Source of the DNA: Rariglobus hedericola
Lineage (GTDB): Bacteria; Verrucomicrobiota; Verrucomicrobiia; Opitutales; Opitutaceae
DNA length: 64,000 nt
NCBI RefSeq assembly: GCF_007559335.1
Contig: NZ_VMBG01000002.1
Coordinates: forward strand, 1,194,894-1,258,893
Direction: 5' to 3'
Below are positions 61,747 through 64,000 of this stretch, in pieces; the stretch's first letter is position 1; each line of letters starts with the position of its first letter. Made by a program: the position numbers and the translations under genes. The notes below the pieces were generated by a model. The model was not told the DNA's origin. It searched no databases and saw nothing but the letters and a program-made list of their open reading frames with translations.

Positions 61747-62181
61747 GTCTTCTTTTATGACTACACAATCTGAAACCATTGATCGAAGTGTAACCTGTGT
61801 GCTGCGATATTTGGTGCGCGCATCGGGTCCAAGCCACATATTGCGGTAAGAAGTAGTGCTTCCGGGAATCTTGGTATTCTCGGCTGTAAGCTTATTCGTA
61901 TATCTTTTCTTAAGCCAAGTGCGCATCTGCTTGAAAATTGCTTCGGCTCGATCAGACGAAGCGAACGATAGGCCAAACCCGTGCGTAGCTATCGCGATAC
62001 GACCGACAGCAATCTGGTTCGGCCAGCGACGTGATCGGAGGAACTGAATAGGACAATCCCCAACTCGAAAGAACCACTGAGTTTCGGAGTCAGTCTCTAA
62101 AGCATTCACTTGACCGGAGAACGTAGTAATAAATTCTCTTTCGTCGTCCTCTGACTGTAGAAACTGAAACTCGCTTCTCAT
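61654..62181 (-). CDS. Cassette gene: hypothetical protein ending inside attC 8
   Basis: 175 residues; the last 28 or so are encoded by attC 8 (stop at 61654). The body has AIATHGFGLSFASSDRAEAI and FKQMRTWLKKRYTNKLTAEN with STTSYRNMWLGPDARTKYRS. I do not recognise the family. The attC-encoded tail is probably a neutral readthrough extension and not part of the folded domain. Confidence 0.65.
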   Translation of the reverse strand: MRSEFQFLQSEDDEREFITTFSGQVNALETDSETQWFFRVGDCPIQFLRSRRWPNQIAVGRIAIATHGFGLSFASSDRAEAIFKQMRTWLKKRYTNKLTAENTKIPGSTTSYRNMWLGPDARTKYRSTQVTLRSMVSDCVVIKEDAEPGATDNDLHCHGMCSEPHIPRQRRSRLT

Positions 62182-62187
62182 TTTTTT

Positions 62188-62286
62188 GCCGAACGTTAAA
62201 AGTCAGACATTTCGAGGGCTGGCCCACAAAGCGGCTCAGCCGCGACTGGGACAGACCTCGAAATTGTCTGTAGTGCCTGGTTGGGC
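62188..62286 (-). repeat. attC site 9
   Basis: 99 bp. R' GTTCGGC at 62188-62194; R'' GCCCAAC at 62280-62286. Arms TTTCGAGG/CCTCGAAA pair; apex as in site 6, with different stem sequence. Confidence 0.9.
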
Positions 62287-62296
62287 TCCGTGGTTT

Positions 62297-62701
62297 TCAT
62301 TTTGGTTCGATGATTAAAACGACACTATTGGTCTTATAGTCCTCCATGATAAGCTGAAATATGAAAATATTAACCCGTAGCTGATCTAGCAGATACTGTC
62401 CATGTGCAGTCGTCTCACCGTGACCGGCTTGTCCAAATAAACGACCAGTTTCACGCCAACTACTGTCCGACTCCTCGAAGATAAGCTTTTTGCCGAAGTG
62501 CTTTTCGAGCGCGGCTACTACGCTTTCAATTGATTCTTTTCCGCGATAGATAGAAATCGCACTACCATTGAGGCGACCGCTGACCATCTCGGTCGATACG
62601 TGCTTCGAGTTCGGCAATAACGTCTTGGTGAATTCAAATTCGGGCGGCGTCGCCGCGAATACGACAGACGTCCAAAACATGAATAGTGGGATTATTTTCA
62701 T
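62297..62701 (-). CDS. Cassette gene: exported hypothetical protein
   Basis: 134 residues from the ATG at 62701 (MKIIPLFMFWTSVVFAATPP), a signal peptide ending near VFA. An in-frame upstream ATG at 62746 would start inside attC 10 and is rejected. Contains SIYRGKESIESVVAALEKHF and GHGETTAHGQYLLDQLRVNI. No family recognised. Confidence 0.72.
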   Translation of the reverse strand: MKIIPLFMFWTSVVFAATPPEFEFTKTLLPNSKHVSTEMVSGRLNGSAISIYRGKESIESVVAALEKHFGKKLIFEESDSSWRETGRLFGQAGHGETTAHGQYLLDQLRVNIFIFQLIMEDYKTNSVVLIIEPK

Positions 62702-62708
62702 GATTTTT

Positions 62709-62796
62709 GCCCAACGTTCCGGGTCAGACACGCGGACCCTGTGCAATCGAATTCATGGGGAGCTTAAACCGCGTTGTCTGTAACCGTTGGTTAGGC
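62709..62796 (-). repeat. attC site 10 (outlier)
   Basis: 88 bp. R' GTTGGGC at 62709-62715; R'' GCCTAAC at 62790-62796. The outer segments fit the family (GTCAGACACGCGG, CCGCGTTGTCTGTAAC), but the apex is unrelated to all others. Confidence 0.8.
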
Positions 62797-63201
62797 TCAT
62801 TTTTTCTTTTTCCGTTTCAGGTAAATAGCGATGAGTGGGGCTAGAGGCAGCAGGCCCCATGGAAACTCGACAGCAGAATAATCAAATGTGGCGCTCTTCG
62901 GTCTGATGCCAAACTGGAACCACTGCATAGGGTCCATTCGCTTTTCTGAGAATAGCTCGACTGGACCAATCTTCAGGATTTCCATATAAATCTCAGAGAA
63001 TTCGGGAGGATAATCAGAAAAGGCAGAAACATCTTTCGTCTCCGATGTAGTAGCGAGGTGACAAAGCCCCTGCGAAGCAGCTATCACCACCTTGCGGGAA
63101 TCGCTTCCTATGTAGAGGAATACATTGTATCCGGCGAGATTCAAAAGCGGAGGGGCCGTTAATAGGGCGACCAGAATCCAAAGCATTATTCGGATGTTCA
63201 T
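62797..63201 (-). CDS. Cassette gene: membrane protein
   Basis: 134 residues with two TM helices, one N-terminal (IRIMLWILVALLTAPPLLNL) and one C-terminal (FPWGLLPLAPLIAIYLKRKK), and an external loop of about 80 residues in between (SRKVVIAASQGLCHLATTSE). The ATG follows attC 11 R' by 7 bp; the stop abuts attC 10. Unknown family. Confidence 0.72.
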   Translation of the reverse strand: MNIRIMLWILVALLTAPPLLNLAGYNVFLYIGSDSRKVVIAASQGLCHLATTSETKDVSAFSDYPPEFSEIYMEILKIGPVELFSEKRMDPMQWFQFGIRPKSATFDYSAVEFPWGLLPLAPLIAIYLKRKKKK

Positions 63202-63208
63202 TTCTTCT

Positions 63209-63307
63209 GCCTAACGCTTTAGATCAGACATTTCGTGCGGTGGCACACAAAGCGGCTCCGCCGCGACTGTGACACTGCACGAAATTGTCTGTAACGACTG
63301 GTTCGGC
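63209..63307 (-). repeat. attC site 11
   Basis: 99 bp. R' GTTAGGC at 63209-63215; R'' GCCGAAC at 63301-63307. Inner arms and apex AAAGCGGCTCCGCCGC match attC 13 exactly by eye. Confidence 0.92.
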
Positions 63308-63501
63308 TCCGTGGTTTTTGTTTCTGGCTCCAGAGATATTCATGCGCGTGGGGTCGGTTTCTTTTCAGGCTGATGGTTTTCTTTCTAACGATGGCTTCGC
63401 CCCGTCGCTTCCGATGTCCGGCGACTCTGTATTATTTTTTCGGGCTTCATTCGCATACCGACTCTTCGCTGACAGCTTTCTATATTCTGGGAATCCGATT
63501 T
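63308..63501. other. Cassette without a convincing minus-strand gene
   Basis: The 293-bp cassette between attC 11 and attC 12 has only a 23-codon frame on the sense (minus) strand. On the plus strand, an ATG at 63343 opens a 57-codon frame that stops inside attC 12. Candidates are a non-coding cassette or one with a gene facing the other way. Confidence 0.6.
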
Positions 63502-63599
63502 GCCGAACGCTTTAGATCAGACATGACCGCAGCTGGCGCGGGGCGTGCGCAGCACGACACGTGACAGCTGTGGTCATTGTCTGTAACGACTTGTTAGGC
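63502..63599 (-). repeat. attC site 12
   Basis: 98 bp. R' GTTCGGC at 63502-63508; R'' GCCTAAC at 63593-63599. Arms ATGACCGCAGCTG/CAGCTGTGGTCAT pair with one G-U. Apex differs from its neighbours (GCGCGGGGCGTGCGCAGC). Confidence 0.9.
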
Positions 63600-63863
63600 T
63601 CCGTTTTCATTTTGTATAGGTTCGTTAACTCCCTCGAATATCTCCTGCCATCCGTCAATGGAGTCACCGTCCGAATAATGCCAGATATTCGTCTCCCCCG
63701 ATGAAACGCTTTGAAACCAATATCGCGTGAGGCCTTCTTTCGGCGAATAAGCATGGCTGGTGAAAATAACCTCTTCACCTTGGCGAAAAGCGTGATTCAA
63801 TTCTGAATATCCGCGCCTAACCCGGTATCGCCTACCAACTAAAAATGGGGAATGTTCGGTCAT
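63594..63863 (-). CDS. Cassette gene: small hypothetical protein
   Basis: 89 residues. The TAA stop is formed by the R'' site of attC 12 (GCCTAAC), a common integron feature. Beta-rich pattern FLVGRRYRVRRGYSEL, FRQGEEVIFTSHAYSPKEG, TRYWFQSVSSGETNIWHYSD resembles small SH3-like immunity or orphan proteins, but I cannot name a family. Confidence 0.68.
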   Translation of the reverse strand: MTEHSPFLVGRRYRVRRGYSELNHAFRQGEEVIFTSHAYSPKEGLTRYWFQSVSSGETNIWHYSDGDSIDGWQEIFEGVNEPIQNENGA

Positions 63864-63869
63864 TTTTTT

Positions 63870-63968
63870 GCCTAACGCTTTAGATCAGACATTTCGTGCG
63901 GTGGCACACAAAGCGGCTCCGCCGCGACTGTGACACTGCACGAAATTGTCTGTAACGACTGGTTCGGC
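63870..63968 (-). repeat. attC site 13 (right-most in window)
   Basis: 99 bp. R' GTTAGGC at 63870-63876; R'' GCCGAAC at 63962-63968. Beyond it only 32 bp of the next cassette are visible, so the array continues past the window. Confidence 0.92.
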
Positions 63969-64000
63969 TCCGTTTTCATTTCTGTGTTTGTAGCTTTCGG

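Larger units (their letters stand above)
58440..63968 (-). mobile_element. Chromosomal integron cassette array (12 complete cassettes, 13 attC)
   Basis: Thirteen related imperfect palindromes of 67-103 bp recur every 293-645 bp, each closing a small minus-strand cassette. Read on the minus strand each site starts with an R''-like GCCGAAC (or GCCTAAC-type) and ends with an R'-like GTTAGGC or GTTCGGC, and the inner arms pair. ORFs are short, AT-richer than the flanks, and mostly unknown. Homogeneous attC sites point to a sedentary chromosomal array like that of Vibrio. The integrase and attI are not in the window and are expected beyond 64000. No transposase or resistance gene is visible. Confidence 0.9.

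Noticed and set aside
58440..63968. CRISPR array
   Set aside because: Repeats are 67-103 bp with internal palindromes and lie hundreds of bases apart with genes between them; this is attC architecture.

Overview
The window reads as a chromosomal segment of a GC-rich Gram-negative bacterium, most likely a verrucomicrobion close to Opitutaceae. The evidence is lipid A and LPS genes (lpxA, lptF/G-type permease), two PEP-CTERM proteins with an exosortase, a LacI regulator beside an SGNH/autotransporter-like secreted protein, many Gfo/Idh/MocA and TIM-barrel sugar genes, and dispersed palindromic repeats. This placement is inference from gene content; there is no rRNA gene here to prove it.

Layout. 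1-9 kb: lpxA-pdxA, oxidoreductases, an A-type Fe-S carrier, infC, a cell-wall amidase, and an AraC-regulated isomerase/dehydrogenase pair. 9-13.5 kb: a LacI-type regulator and two secreted-protein genes that each carry the same 14-bp operator-like palindrome. 13.6-19.3 kb: the 2-oxoglutarate dehydrogenase operon odhA-odhB-lpd on the minus strand, with a different repeat family in each spacer. 19.4-25.4 kb: SUI1 factor, metF, a 177-bp inverted-repeat element, rlmN, an Lpt permease and leuA. 25.6-27.7 kb: an ECF sigma factor with two small membrane or periplasmic partners, a GGCT-fold protein and the SRP RNA. 27.8-34.1 kb: lactonase, ABC-F ATPase, WYL regulator, two reductases and a cation/proton antiporter. 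34.2-38.8 kb: exosortase fused to an EpsI-like domain, a TPR protein and a PEP-CTERM substrate. 38.9-44 kb: an MFS exporter and a bacterial NHEJ operon (Ku, LigD phosphoesterase-ligase, separate LigD polymerase). 44.4-48 kb: an unusual 21-bp tandem repeat, YcxB-like protein, a vsr remnant and a nuclease-helicase protein of lower GC. 48-57.5 kb: housekeeping and hypothetical genes including tatC, mntR and tRNA-Gln.

58.4 kb to the right edge is a chromosomal integron cassette array. Thirteen attC sites (12 of them 88-103 bp, one of 67 bp) separate small AT-richer cassettes of about 290-645 bp. All recognisable cassette genes lie on the minus strand and each is followed by an attC. They encode mostly short membrane, exported or orphan proteins plus a SUKH-type protein. 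The attC arms keep base pairing while their sequence changes. The polarity predicts that any integrase and attI lie to the right of the window. The array and the 21-bp repeat are the two features that most deserve follow-up.
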